64,000 nt of DNA. Origin: Guyanagaster necrorhizus. Lineage: Eukaryota; Basidiomycota; Agaricomycetes; Agaricales; Physalacriaceae. Within the stretch, counting starts at the first letter, position 1. The number at the start of each line of letters is the position of its first letter. The translations under genes were made by a program, and so were the position numbers. Location: NCBI RefSeq assembly GCF_019112545.1, contig NW_025064882.1, positions 696,928-760,927 of the forward strand. Reading direction: 5' to 3'. The notes below the pieces were generated by a model. That model was not told where the DNA came from. It saw nothing but the letters and a program-made list of their open reading frames with translations, and searched no databases. Shown piece by piece: positions 63,701 through 64,000 of the stretch.

Positions 63701-63785
63701 TTATGATACCAGCTTTTACAGCAGCACGTACGACTGCATTCATGCCGGCGCTGTCGCCGCCAGACGTTAGTATCGCGATCTTCAT
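60778..63785 (-). CDS. pfk1: 6-phosphofructokinase (ATP-dependent, fungal type)
   Basis: A multi-exon gene from [24 protein letters not shown] to HDWDLIG. Both halves of the duplicated eukaryotic enzyme are present. The N-terminal half holds [28 protein letters not shown], the catalytic [25 protein letters not shown] and [11 protein letters not shown], then GADFIFIPE. The C-terminal half starts again with [25 protein letters not shown] and keeps the regulatory-site motifs [29 protein letters not shown] and LGHTLQGG. It phosphorylates fructose-6-phosphate, the committed step of glycolysis. It lacks the roughly 200-residue N-terminal extension of budding-yeast Pfk1/2. The frame is open past the ATG at 63785 but no earlier ATG exists. 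The junction around 63120 needs a donor inside SQS to stay in frame. Confidence 0.94.
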
Positions 63786-64000
63786 GGTGGTGGTGGTGTA
63801 GAAGAGAGCACGGCGTGAACGGATTGAGTCAGTGGTGGGGGTATCAATGAAAGGAATTCTCCCTTGTCCAACGTCACTAACGCACGTGCTTATAGCTTTG
63901 GTTTCAGACAACAGCCTCGAACGCTAGAACGAACCTCGAACAGCGCATCTAGGACATCGCATGTCCAGACAAGTTACCAGGGCATCCATCGACGTCGAAT
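63786..64000. other. Promoter of phosphofructokinase gene
   Basis: The last 215 bases of the window lie upstream of the phosphofructokinase ATG. No coding sequence is supported. Confidence 0.45.

Overview
This window is nuclear DNA from a filamentous basidiomycete, most likely an Agaricomycete. Genes are split by many short introns (mostly 45-60 nt, gt..ag, often with a ctaac/ctaat-like branch site). The proteins are fungal (Erg28, peroxisomal beta-oxidation enzymes, a Kre9/Knh1-like GPI protein, a PAS-GATA factor, F-box proteins). Spacing is compact and strands alternate. No family search was run: all gene models were traced by hand from splice signals, frame continuity and remembered family motifs.

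Layout. 0.7-4 kb: an FHA/G-patch protein and a B-type cyclin. 4.6-9.3 kb: two adjacent genes that together correspond to the multifunctional peroxisomal beta-oxidation enzyme Fox2, a double dehydrogenase ending AKM and a hydratase-2 ending AKL, both PTS1-type tails. 9.6-16.9 kb (minus): a vacuolar Ca2+/H+ exchanger, a 758-residue F-box/LRR-like protein and Erg28, the last hidden in five small exons. 17-20.2 kb: a 1,033-residue Ser/Pro-rich protein head-to-head with erg28. 20.4-21.6 kb: a second F-box protein. 22.2-23.2 kb: a dead protein kinase whose 3' half is inverted. 23.6-25.3 kb: a tail-anchored CS-domain protein. 26-27.3 kb: thiamine pyrophosphokinase fused in frame to a MoaD/MOCS2A-like domain. 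28-30.4 kb: a possible small secreted protein and a CCDC174-like protein. 31.4-33.7 kb: a PAS-GATA transcription factor divergent from a small ankyrin protein. 34.1-37.1 kb: PRMT5 and a third F-box gene, tail to tail.

37.2-39.2 kb holds an anion:cation-symporter-type MFS transporter; a paralogue lies at 57.6-60.3 kb. Between them, 39.6-49.3 kb is one giant 15-exon gene for an acidic, disordered protein of about 2,992 residues. Seven of its exons open with copies of the motif SPWTPSYSVTxQG, and the protein ends in a CaaX box (CVVM). It is the most unusual object in the window. Next come a GPI-anchored Kre9/Knh1-like protein (49.9-50.8 kb), Sds22 (52.3-53.5 kb), a gene-poor 4.2 kb stretch, the second MFS gene, and 6-phosphofructokinase (60.8-63.8 kb, minus).

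The genes do not form a recognisable metabolic cluster. Most are housekeeping. Local pairs share intergenic regions: the split Fox2 pair in tandem, and erg28/Ser-Pro protein and GATA factor/ankyrin protein divergently.
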